The notes beneath the pieces are model-generated. The model saw only the letters and a list, made by a program, of their open reading frames with translations, ran no database searches and had not been told where the DNA came from. Positions 1 through 4,926 of a stretch of DNA of 6,647 bases are shown here, piece after piece (positions within the stretch are counted from its first letter, which is position 1; each line of letters starts with the position of its first letter). Source of the DNA: JAXHLG01 sp964505305 (lineage in GTDB: Bacteria > Patescibacteriota > Minisyncoccia > Moranbacterales > DUUL01); assembly GCA_964505305.1 (NCBI GenBank), contig CAZDHE010000032.1:1-6647 (forward strand), given 5' to 3'. The position numbers and the translations under genes were made by a program.

Positions 1-23
1 ACTTTAGAATTAAATTAAATATT

Positions 24-587
24 ATGAGTGTTAAAAATAAAGAAGTTGAAAAACTCAGGCCTGCTTTTGAGAGGGCTATTGAGGATTACAAGAAAAATAT
101 TCAAAAGATTAAAACCGGTCGGGCCAATGCGGGCTTTGTAGAGGACGTGAAAGTGGATTATTTTGGCTCCAAAACACCTTTAATGCATATGGCCTCCATT
201 AACACGCCGGATGCTTCCACTATTGAAATAGAGCCTTGGGATAAGAGTCAATTATCCAGCGTAGAGAAAGCTATTCAAGAATCCGATTTGGGTTTGAACC
301 CAAGTAATGACGGAAGAGTAGTAAGATTAAAAATGCCTGAAATGACCGAGGAAAGGCGTAATGAAATGGTGAAGGTGCTAAGTAAGAGAACTGAGGAGGC
401 GAGGATTAGGGTGAGGAGAATTAGGGAAGATTTTTGGGACGAAGCTCAGAAGAAAGAAAAAGAAGGGGAGATATCGGAAGATGAAAAATTTTCCATCAAA
501 GAAAGCCTTCAAGAGATAGTGGATGAGTATAACCAAAAAATAGAAGAAATTGAAGAGAAAAAAGAAGAAGAGATTAAGAAGGTCTGA
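24..587 (+). CDS. frr: Ribosome recycling factor
   Basis: This cytoplasmic factor splits the post-termination 70S ribosome together with EF-G so that subunits can be reused. The 187 residues match the usual length of about 185. The signature KIKTGRAN lies near residues 28-35, the hinge to domain II (about 30-105). The conserved segments AIQESDLGLNP (83-93) and MTEERR (107-112) follow, and then the arginine-rich helix of domain I (RIRVRRIRED, 127-136), which contacts 23S rRNA. The last 20 residues are a Glu/Lys-rich helix. The ATG at 24 gives the normal N-terminus; it is preceded by AT-rich sequence (aaatatt) with no Shine-Dalgarno motif. The gene ends in TGA, so TGA is a stop here. rseP follows after 54 bp. 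In many bacteria uppS, cdsA and dxr sit between these two genes; here they do not. Confidence 0.97.
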   Translation: MSVKNKEVEKLRPAFERAIEDYKKNIQKIKTGRANAGFVEDVKVDYFGSKTPLMHMASINTPDASTIEIEPWDKSQLSSVEKAIQESDLGLNPSNDGRVVRLKMPEMTEERRNEMVKVLSKRTEEARIRVRRIREDFWDEAQKKEKEGEISEDEKFSIKESLQEIVDEYNQKIEEIEEKKEEEIKKV

Positions 588-610
588 GGTTTTTGCGAAA
601 GCCTTTTGTT
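587..610 (+). terminator. Weak stem-loop with T-rich tail after frr
   Basis: AGGTTTT (587-593) pairs with AAAGCCT (598-604) around the loop TGCG, including one G-T pair, and is followed by TTTGTT. The stem is short and AT-rich, so it is at best a partial terminator or an RNA-processing/attenuation site between frr and rseP. It overlaps the last base of the frr stop codon. Confidence 0.3.
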
Positions 611-635
611 ATTAAGTTTTATCTTGTTTTAAAAT
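606..635 (+). promoter_or_regulatory. Possible promoter directly before rseP
   Basis: TTGTTA (606-611) and TAAAAT (630-635) are spaced by 18 bp. The -10 box ends only 6 bp before the rseP ATG at 642, so transcription from it would give a nearly leaderless mRNA. This would fit the absence of a ribosome binding site there. In sequence this AT-rich such boxes arise easily by chance, so confidence is low. Confidence 0.2.
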
Positions 636-641
636 AAATTT

Positions 642-1820
642 ATGCTTACTGCTATTGTTTTTATTCTTATTTTGGGTTTGCTTATCTTGGTTCACGAAGC
701 GGGACACTTTTTGGTGGCTCGCAGAAATGGAGTTCCTTCCGAGGAGTTTGGCTTTGGCTTTCCTCCTCGATTAGTTGGGATTTACAAGGACAAAAAAGGT
801 AAGAGGCGTTTTGTATTTGGTAATAAGCAAGTTGATGAAACCGTCAAGGAAAAAGATGAAACGGTTTATTCTTTGAATCTTATTCCGCTGGGAGGTTTTG
901 TGAAAATAAGAGGGGAAGATAAGGAAGAAGCTCAAGGCGATCCTCGAAGTTTTGTTAATCAATCTATTTGGAAAAGATTCAAGATTTTGTTTGCCGGAGT
1001 GGGGATGAATTTTGTTTTGGCTATGGTGTTGTTTATGGGAGCTTTTTGGCTGGGATTGCCGGAATCAATTACGGATGAAATGGAAGCTCGCGATCCCAAG
1101 GTTCAAGTTGCTCAAATTTCCCCCGATTCTCCTGCTGATAAAGCTGGCATTGAAATGGGAGATGAGATTGTCTCCGTTACTGTTGCTGAAGGCGAGATTT
1201 TTCAAATTAGCAAGGTGGGAAAACTTCAGGAAGTAATCAAGCAAAATGCTGGCGGAGAACTGCAACTAAAGCTGGAAAGGCCGGGCGAAGGTCAGTTAAC
1301 CATTCCTGTTTCAATCAGGGAAGAAGCGCCGGAAGGGCAAGGTCTTATGGGGGTGCAGTTAGTCAGAACGGACTTTGTCAGACATGGCTTTTTGGAATCT
1401 GCTTGGATGGGAGTTAAGACTGTTTTTTCAATGGTGGCTATGATTGTTATTTTCTTAGCTGATTTGATAGGCAAATTATTTACTTCCCAACCGGTGGGAG
1501 CGGAGGTGGCCGGTCCGGTCGGAATCGCTGTTTTAACGGGCAAAATGACTCAGCTGGGACTGGCTCATATTTTGCAATTTGCCGCTCTTTTGTCTGTTAA
1601 TTTGGGAGTGATCAATCTTTTACCTATTCCGGCTCTGGACGGAGGTAGAATCTTGTTTTTGGCAATTGAGAAAATAAAGGGAAGTCCCGTTAGTCAAAAA
1701 GCTGAAGGCTTGGTGCATACTATAGGATTTTTTCTTTTAATAGGTTTGATGGTTCTGGTGACTGCGCGGGACTTTATTAATTTTGAAATTATAAACAAAA
1801 TCCAGGGATTATTTTCTTAA
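642..1820 (+). CDS. rseP: Site-2-type intramembrane zinc metalloprotease (RseP/RasP family)
   Basis: This is an M50-family protease that cuts transmembrane segments of substrates such as anti-sigma factors or leftover signal peptides inside the cytoplasmic membrane. The zinc-binding motif HEAGH is at residues 18-22 in the first membrane helix. NLIPLGGFVKIRGED (79-93) is the conserved membrane-reentrant region. A hydrophobic helix spans about 114-138, one PDZ domain about 152-225, and further helices about 255-280 and 305-325. The second active-site motif, NLLPIPALDGGR (325-336), supplies the third zinc ligand Asp333. A last helix lies at about 358-375. At 392 residues with a single PDZ domain it is shorter than E. 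coli RseP (two PDZ domains) and closer to Gram-positive RasP forms. A basic, charged insert at about 49-73 follows the first helix. The ATG has no Shine-Dalgarno motif. The next gene starts 35 bp downstream, so co-transcription is likely. The substrate cannot be told from this window. Confidence 0.95.
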   Translation: MLTAIVFILILGLLILVHEAGHFLVARRNGVPSEEFGFGFPPRLVGIYKDKKGKRRFVFGNKQVDETVKEKDETVYSLNLIPLGGFVKIRGEDKEEAQGDPRSFVNQSIWKRFKILFAGVGMNFVLAMVLFMGAFWLGLPESITDEMEARDPKVQVAQISPDSPADKAGIEMGDEIVSVTVAEGEIFQISKVGKLQEVIKQNAGGELQLKLERPGEGQLTIPVSIREEAPEGQGLMGVQLVRTDFVRHGFLESAWMGVKTVFSMVAMIVIFLADLIGKLFTSQPVGAEVAGPVGIAVLTGKMTQLGLAHILQFAALLSVNLGVINLLPIPALDGGRILFLAIEKIKGSPVSQKAEGLVHTIGFFLLIGLMVLVTARDFINFEIINKIQGLFS

Positions 1821-1855
1821 TTTAAGCAAGTTTTAATTAATAAGAAAGAGTATTT

Positions 1856-2389
1856 ATGAAAAACAAAATTGCATCTTTTGCCAAGCCCGCCTCTTTTGTA
1901 GGGTTTAAGAACGCCGATTTGGCCTGGACGGGGGCATTATTAATTGTGGCGATTTTAGCTCCGGCGATTTTAGCTCACACTCCCGGCAATCAGTGGATAA
2001 CGGGAACTTTGGTAAACTTTACCCTTTTTGCCGCTGCCTACAAAACTCCTCTTCTAAATGCTTTTTTGGTTGGAGCGCTTCCTTCTTCAATAGCTTTGAT
2101 GAGAGGGTTGCTTCCGGCTTCCATGGTGCTTTTAATTCCTTATATTATGTTTTCCAACGCTATTTTAGCCGCTATCTTCGCAAGTTTTAAAAAGGCTCCG
2201 TTGCCGGGAGTGATTATTGCCTCTCTGGGTAAATTTTTGTTTTTATATGGAGTCGTTTTCTTTTTAGCTCAGTCATTGAACAATAGTTTGATTTTTATGT
2301 TCAGCTGGCCTCAGCTGGCCACTGCTTTGGCGGGAGGTTTTATTTTTTTGGGAACTTTAAAGGCAAAAGAGCTTTATGATAAAAAATAA
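1856..2389 (+). CDS. Multi-pass membrane protein, ECF S-component-like, of the hydrogenase-associated 'iron hydrogenase' family
   Basis: A 177-residue, very hydrophobic protein with about six predicted membrane segments (roughly 23-41, 48-62, 66-83, 88-110, 116-139 and 147-167), a short basic N-terminus and a Lys-rich C-terminus. Conserved-looking blocks are QWITGTLVN (46-54), GALPSSIALMRGLLP (73-87), IPYIMFSNAIL (94-104), ASLGKF (122-127) and MFSWPQLATALAGG (148-161). The size and the small-residue-rich helices resemble substrate-binding (S) components of ECF vitamin transporters such as BioY. From memory, homologues in candidate-phylum genomes are often called 'iron hydrogenase'. The name cannot reflect activity, because the protein has no cysteine and no cluster or H-cluster motif. 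It follows rseP by 35 bp and may share its transcript. The hydrogenase-type regulator faces it from the right, so a link to the [FeFe] hydrogenase is plausible. Substrate and function are unknown. Confidence 0.72.
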   Translation: MKNKIASFAKPASFVGFKNADLAWTGALLIVAILAPAILAHTPGNQWITGTLVNFTLFAAAYKTPLLNAFLVGALPSSIALMRGLLPASMVLLIPYIMFSNAILAAIFASFKKAPLPGVIIASLGKFLFLYGVVFFLAQSLNNSLIFMFSWPQLATALAGGFIFLGTLKAKELYDKK

Positions 2390-2393
2390 ACAA

Positions 2394-2451
2394 CCTTCTT
2401 TAAACTTCTCGCATTAAATTTCTCAAGAAGGAAACATAAAAATACCTTCTT
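2394..2451. repeat. Alternating inverted repeats CCTTCTT / AAGAAGG / CCTTCTT
   Basis: CCTTCTT at 2394-2400, its reverse complement AAGAAGG at 2425-2431, and CCTTCTT again at 2445-2451. The middle copy can pair with either neighbour (7 bp, loops of 24 or 13 nt), giving two mutually exclusive hairpins just after the membrane-protein gene. No T-tract follows on either strand, so these are not classical terminators. They might act as 3'-end structures for the converging transcripts. Confidence 0.35.
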
Positions 2452-2492
2452 CTTAAAAAAAGGAGACCGGGAAGGATTTCTCGAATTAAATT
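2406..2492. repeat. Imperfect direct repeat TTCTCG(C/A)ATTAAATT, two copies
   Basis: Copies at 2406-2420 and 2478-2492 agree at 14 of 15 positions, with start points 72 bp apart, inside the 121-bp junction between the converging membrane-protein and regulator genes. No function is evident. They could be paired protein-binding sites or a trace of a small duplication. No gene is seen between them. Confidence 0.4.
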
Positions 2493-2510
2493 AACAGTTT
2501 TAAGAAAATT

Positions 2511-2777
2511 TTAATCTTGTAATTCAAAGAAAGTCAGTTTGGTTTCAATTTTATCCAATTTCTCCAAAGAGGCTGCCATTTTTTGCAACTCCTCCTCTTC
2601 CCCCTCAGCCACTATGCTTATCAGAGCTTTGCACTTTTCTATGCATTGCCTTTGTAGGTTGACGCCCAGTCGAGAGAGTATTAAATGGCCGTGAGCACTT
2701 AAAATTTTATTTACCGGTTCGGACCAATTTTGTCTATCGTGAACCAGGATAGACAGGATAGCGAGCTTCTTTTTCAT
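2511..2777 (-). CDS. TM1266-like ACT-fold protein, putative iron-only hydrogenase system regulator
   Basis: An 88-residue protein matching the small TM1266-type family, whose fold resembles the C-terminal ligand-binding (ACT-like) domain of NikR and which usually sits beside [FeFe] hydrogenase or hydrogenase-maturation genes. The pattern fits a beta-alpha-beta-beta-alpha-beta fold. A first strand (KKLAILSILVHD, 3-14) is followed by a helix (18-29), the GHLILSRLGVNLQ segment (30-42), a strand (KALISIVAEG, 50-59), a second helix (60-72) and a last strand (76-85). There is no DNA-binding domain, so if it regulates it needs a partner or acts by binding a small ligand. Two cysteines (Cys45, Cys49) are present, but no clear metal motif. 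It is transcribed away from hydC, from the shared 245-bp intergenic region, and towards the membrane-protein gene. The ATG is preceded by AT-rich sequence without a clear ribosome binding site. Family assignment is good; the biochemical role is not established. Confidence 0.8.
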   Translation of the reverse strand: MKKKLAILSILVHDRQNWSEPVNKILSAHGHLILSRLGVNLQRQCIEKCKALISIVAEGEEEELQKMAASLEKLDKIETKLTFFELQD

Positions 2778-2872
2778 CTTATTTAGTTTTACAAATTAGT
2801 TGTTGGAATTCATTTTTTAAGGGATTATTATCCAAAAAACAATCACTGTTACTTAAAAGAATACCACAATCT

Positions 2873-2889
2873 TTTTAATTTCAAAATTT
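2873..2889 (+). repeat. 17-nt repeat, copy 1 (TTTTAATTTCAAAATTT)
   Basis: This sequence recurs exactly at 4904-4920, just before hydA. Here it covers the candidate -35 region of the hydC promoter. Both copies are confined to non-coding DNA of the hydrogenase cluster, which makes a shared regulatory role possible, though the AT-rich composition weakens the case. Confidence 0.45.
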
Positions 2890-2908
2890 TTTTTAAATCT
2901 GATATAAT
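2880..2908 (+). promoter_or_regulatory. Extended -10 promoter for the hydrogenase genes
   Basis: TATAAT (2903-2908) is preceded by TG at 2900-2901, giving TGATATAAT, a full extended -10. A weak -35, TTCAAA (2880-2885, 4 of 6 consensus), stands 17 bp upstream. The start of transcription would be near 2915, leaving a leader of about 108 nt before the GTG of hydC. It is the strongest promoter-like sequence in the window. Confidence 0.55.
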
Positions 2909-2928
2909 AAAACTCATAAAAAGGGACT

Positions 2929-2960
2929 GTCTCCAAAACAAAGCGGGCTGGGAGATTTTT
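2929..2960 (+). promoter_or_regulatory. Possible attenuator-like hairpin in the hydC leader
   Basis: GTCTCC (2929-2934) can pair with GGAGAT (2951-2956), including one G-T pair, over a 16-nt loop. The pairing ends in a run of five T (2956-2960). It lies about 15 nt inside the predicted transcript and could terminate or pause it. The stem is only 6 bp and no known riboswitch class is recognised. Confidence 0.25.
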
Positions 2961-3022
2961 CAGAATTTACGGAAAAAACTTGCAGGATTATCAACCTTAA
3001 TAAAAATTAAAATCTAAACAAA

Positions 3023-3469
3023 GTGACAATTCAAAAAATTCTTCTTCGTTACGAGCCGAGGAGGGAAAATTTGTTAAGAGCGATAAAAGAGATAAATTTT
3101 CAATTTGGATGGTTTTCTCCGGAAGCTTTAAAAATGACGGCAAAGCATTTTGATCTAAAAGAGTCCGAAGTTTACAGTACAGCCGGTTTTTATGATGAAA
3201 TTAATACTCAAGAACCTCCATTTGTGGTGGTGCGAGTCTGCAACAGCGCTAATTGTCAAACCAAAAATACGGAAAAAATAATTAGCGATTTAGAAGGATT
3301 TTTTAAAAGAAAATTTGGAGATAAGATAGATCATAGGCTGCAGTTTGAAAAAATAAGCTGTATGGCCAGATGCTTGGATGGGCCGGTGATGAAAATCAAT
3401 GAAACTGTTTATACCAAAATGGACTCGGCTAAAGCAATTCAAATTATCCGCGATTATTTGGGTTTTTAA
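3023..3469 (+). CDS. hydC: NAD-linked [FeFe] hydrogenase subunit HydC, NuoE-like thioredoxin-fold [2Fe-2S] protein
   Basis: A 148-residue NuoE/24-kDa-type subunit that carries one [2Fe-2S] cluster and bridges the NADH-oxidising subunit to the rest of the enzyme. A helical N-terminal part (about 10-60, with the typical FGWFSPEAL and YSTAGFYDEI segments) precedes the thioredoxin-like ferredoxin domain. The cluster ligands are Cys73 and Cys78 (C-x4-C) and Cys113 and Cys117 (C-x3-C), exactly the family pattern. The length fits NuoE, HndA and HydC. Translation must start at the GTG at 3023: an in-frame TAA lies 15 bp upstream, and no ATG precedes the conserved N-terminal helix. There is no ribosome binding site. 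hydB starts 36 bp downstream. With HydB and HydA it should form the electron path NADH-FMN-FeS-H-cluster. A Complex I origin is excluded by the neighbouring hydA and the absence of other nuo genes. Confidence 0.93.
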   Translation: MTIQKILLRYEPRRENLLRAIKEINFQFGWFSPEALKMTAKHFDLKESEVYSTAGFYDEINTQEPPFVVVRVCNSANCQTKNTEKIISDLEGFFKRKFGDKIDHRLQFEKISCMARCLDGPVMKINETVYTKMDSAKAIQIIRDYLGF

Positions 3470-3505
3470 GCTGATAAAAACTAAAATTAAAAGGCAAAAA
3501 ATATT

Positions 3506-4729
3506 ATGAAAAAAATAATTACTCAAAATTGGGATAAGATAGATTCTTTTTCTATGGAAAGCTATTTAAAATATAGCGGCTATCAAGCGCTGCAAAAAGC
3601 TTTAAAACAAAATAAGCCTGAAGAAATAGTTAAAGAAATCAAAGAATCCCGGCTTCAAGGCAGAGGAGGAGCCGGTTTTCCAGCCGGAGAAAAGTGGGAG
3701 ACGGTGGCGGGCTATTCTTCTTCTGTAAAGTATTTGGTTTGCAATTTAGATGAGTCTGAACCGGGAAACTTTAAAGACAAAACTTTGGCTGAGAAAAATC
3801 CGCATCAAATTTTGGAGGGCTGTATTTTGGCCGCTTACGCTACGGGAGCGGAAAAGGGATATATCTATCTCAATGGTAATTTTAAAGAGGCTGGCAGAAC
3901 GCTTGAAAAAGCCTTGGAACAGGCTCTTGAAAATAATTTTTTAGGAAAAGAGATTTGCGGTTCCGATTTTAATTTTGATTTGGAAATTTTCCAAGGAGCC
4001 GGAGCTTATATCTGTGGAGAAGAATCGGCTATGATTAATTCTATTGAAGGAAAAAGGGGCGAGCCGAGAGCAAAGCCTCCTTACCCTTGCGAAGTAGGAC
4101 TTTTCGGGAAGCCGACACTTGTTAATAATGCCGAGACGTTGGCTAATATTCCTTGGATTATTAATAACGGAGCTCAGAATTTTCAAAAATTAGGCATGGA
4201 AAAATCTCCCGGAACCAAGCTTTTTTCTATTGATGGAGCGGTGAGATTTCCCGGTTTATACGAAGAGGAAATAGGAAAAACGGTGGGGGATTTGATAAGC
4301 TGTGCCGGGGGGATTAAACCGGGATGCGAGATTAATTTTGTTCAAGTGGGCGGAAGCTCCGGCAGAATTGTTCCGGCATATTTTTTGGATCGCGCTCCAA
4401 GTTATTCCAAAGAGGCGGAAGTTAGGATGGGTTCCGGCTCTCTCTTAATTATAGATAAGAGTGAAGACTTAAAGAAAATAATTCAGGGTTGGATTGATTT
4501 TTTTCAGCGGGAATCTTGCGGAAAATGCGTTCCTTGCAGGGAAGGAACTTTTCGCCTTAAGGGAATTATCGAAAGATTAAATAATGGCAATTTCGATCAA
4601 AACGACAAAGAAGATTTGAAGAAATTGGTTTGGCTTTTGGATAAAACCACCTTCTGCCCCTTGGGAAGATTTTCCGTTACCGGCTTGAAGGATGTAATTG
4701 AATATAAAATGATAGAAGAATTGCAGTGA
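3506..4729 (+). CDS. hydB: NAD-linked [FeFe] hydrogenase subunit HydB, NuoF-like FMN/NAD(H)-binding flavoprotein
   Basis: A 407-residue NuoF/51-kDa-type subunit that oxidises NADH (or reduces NAD+) at FMN and passes electrons to a [4Fe-4S] cluster. The glycine-rich GRGGAGFPAGEKW (52-64) and LDESEPGNFKD (81-91) build the FMN and NADH pockets. GAGAYICGEESAMINSIEG (164-182) with RGEPRAKPPYP (184-194) is the second hallmark. An SLBB-like region spans about 235-320. ESCGKCVPCREG (336-347) supplies Cys338, Cys341 and Cys344, and Cys384 (TFCPLG) is the fourth ligand. Compared with Thermotoga HydB it lacks both the N-terminal thioredoxin-like [2Fe-2S] domain and the C-terminal two-[4Fe-4S] ferredoxin domain, so it has the compact Complex I-like form. 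The ATG at 3506 follows aatatt; only a weak AAGG-like stretch lies upstream. It is 36 bp after hydC and 197 bp before hydA, and ends in TGA. Confidence 0.94.
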   Translation: MKKIITQNWDKIDSFSMESYLKYSGYQALQKALKQNKPEEIVKEIKESRLQGRGGAGFPAGEKWETVAGYSSSVKYLVCNLDESEPGNFKDKTLAEKNPHQILEGCILAAYATGAEKGYIYLNGNFKEAGRTLEKALEQALENNFLGKEICGSDFNFDLEIFQGAGAYICGEESAMINSIEGKRGEPRAKPPYPCEVGLFGKPTLVNNAETLANIPWIINNGAQNFQKLGMEKSPGTKLFSIDGAVRFPGLYEEEIGKTVGDLISCAGGIKPGCEINFVQVGGSSGRIVPAYFLDRAPSYSKEAEVRMGSGSLLIIDKSEDLKKIIQGWIDFFQRESCGKCVPCREGTFRLKGIIERLNNGNFDQNDKEDLKKLVWLLDKTTFCPLGRFSVTGLKDVIEYKMIEELQ

Positions 4730-4817
4730 GTTCAATATAATTTTATGCCTTTTCGCCTTCTTCTTTTTTTAAGGAGGAATTGTGGAGACCTTATAGAAAT
4801 ATAAAAACCCTGTCTAA

Positions 4818-4847
4818 TTTTCAAAGAGCTATCTGTTTTTTTGAAAA
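4818..4847 (+). repeat. Stem-loop TTTTCAAA / TTTGAAAA in the hydB-hydA gap
   Basis: TTTTCAAA (4818-4825) and TTTGAAAA (4840-4847) form a perfect 8-bp stem over a 14-nt loop. The stem is AT-rich with one C-G pair and has no following T-tract, so it is not a classical terminator. Confidence 0.3.
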
Positions 4848-4878
4848 GAATGAAAAAAAGCATTTCTGAATTTAAGAA

Positions 4879-4898
4879 AAATTTGGTTTTGCAAATTT
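4879..4898 (+). repeat. Stem-loop AAATTTG / CAAATTT before hydA
   Basis: AAATTTG (4879-4885) pairs perfectly with CAAATTT (4892-4898) over a 6-nt loop. It ends 28 nt before the hydA start and could be a palindromic protein-binding site or a small RNA hairpin in the leader. Confidence 0.3.
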
Positions 4899-4903
4899 AA
4901 GTG

Positions 4904-4920
4904 TTTTAATTTCAAAATTT
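4904..4920 (+). repeat. 17-nt repeat, copy 2 (TTTTAATTTCAAAATTT)
   Basis: Exact copy of 2873-2889. It ends 6 nt before the hydA ATG, where a Shine-Dalgarno motif would normally be. A protein bound here could block transcription or translation of hydA; nothing in the sequence proves this. Confidence 0.45.
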
Positions 4921-4926
4921 GTATTT

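Larger units (their letters stand above)
2778..3022. promoter_or_regulatory. Divergent intergenic region between regulator and hydC
   Basis: This 245-bp AT-rich, gene-free region separates the minus-strand TM1266-like gene from the plus-strand hydrogenase genes, and is the natural place for shared control. It contains the extended -10 promoter and the leader hairpin listed separately. It also has an imperfect palindrome AACAATCACTGTT (2838-2850) that could be an operator. No convincing promoter for the minus-strand gene was found by eye. Confidence 0.45.
4730..4926 (+). promoter_or_regulatory. AT-rich 197-bp gap before hydA with hairpin potential
   Basis: No credible gene was found. The gap has a seven-T run (4764-4770), an isolated perfect AAGGAGG (4771-4777), two AT-rich stem-loops (4818-4847 and 4879-4898) and the second copy of the 17-nt repeat. 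The GTG at 4782, the start codon best placed after AAGGAGG, opens only a 4-codon frame. A TTG at 4780 opens a 29-codon frame but is too close to AAGGAGG. The gap may hold regulation specific to hydA. Confidence 0.4.

Noticed and set aside
2838..2850. AACAATCACTGTT as a Rex or FNR operator
   Set aside because: It is an imperfect palindrome, but it matches neither the Rex (TTGTGA...TCACAA) nor the FNR (TTGAT-N4-ATCAA) consensus; kept only as an unnamed candidate within the intergenic region.
2924..2935. GGGACTGTCTCC, resembling the terminal inverted repeat of some insertion sequences
   Set aside because: No matching inverted partner (GGAGACAGTCCC), target duplication or transposase remnant was found in the window; GGAGACC at 2462 and 4784 matches only partly.
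3941..4186. Minus-strand open frame inside hydB (and similar ones inside rseP and hydA)
   Set aside because: They lie antisense to, or out of frame with, strongly conserved genes, and their translations are low-complexity shadows without family features.
585..4729. Alternative genetic code (TGA as glycine) as in some CPR lineages
   Set aside because: frr and hydB both end at TGA exactly where their families end, so TGA works as a stop.
4780..4869. Small frame from TTG at 4780 (29 codons) after AAGGAGG
   Set aside because: The spacing from AAGGAGG to TTG is only 2 nt, the peptide resembles nothing known to me, and GTG at 4782 gives just four codons. More likely non-coding.
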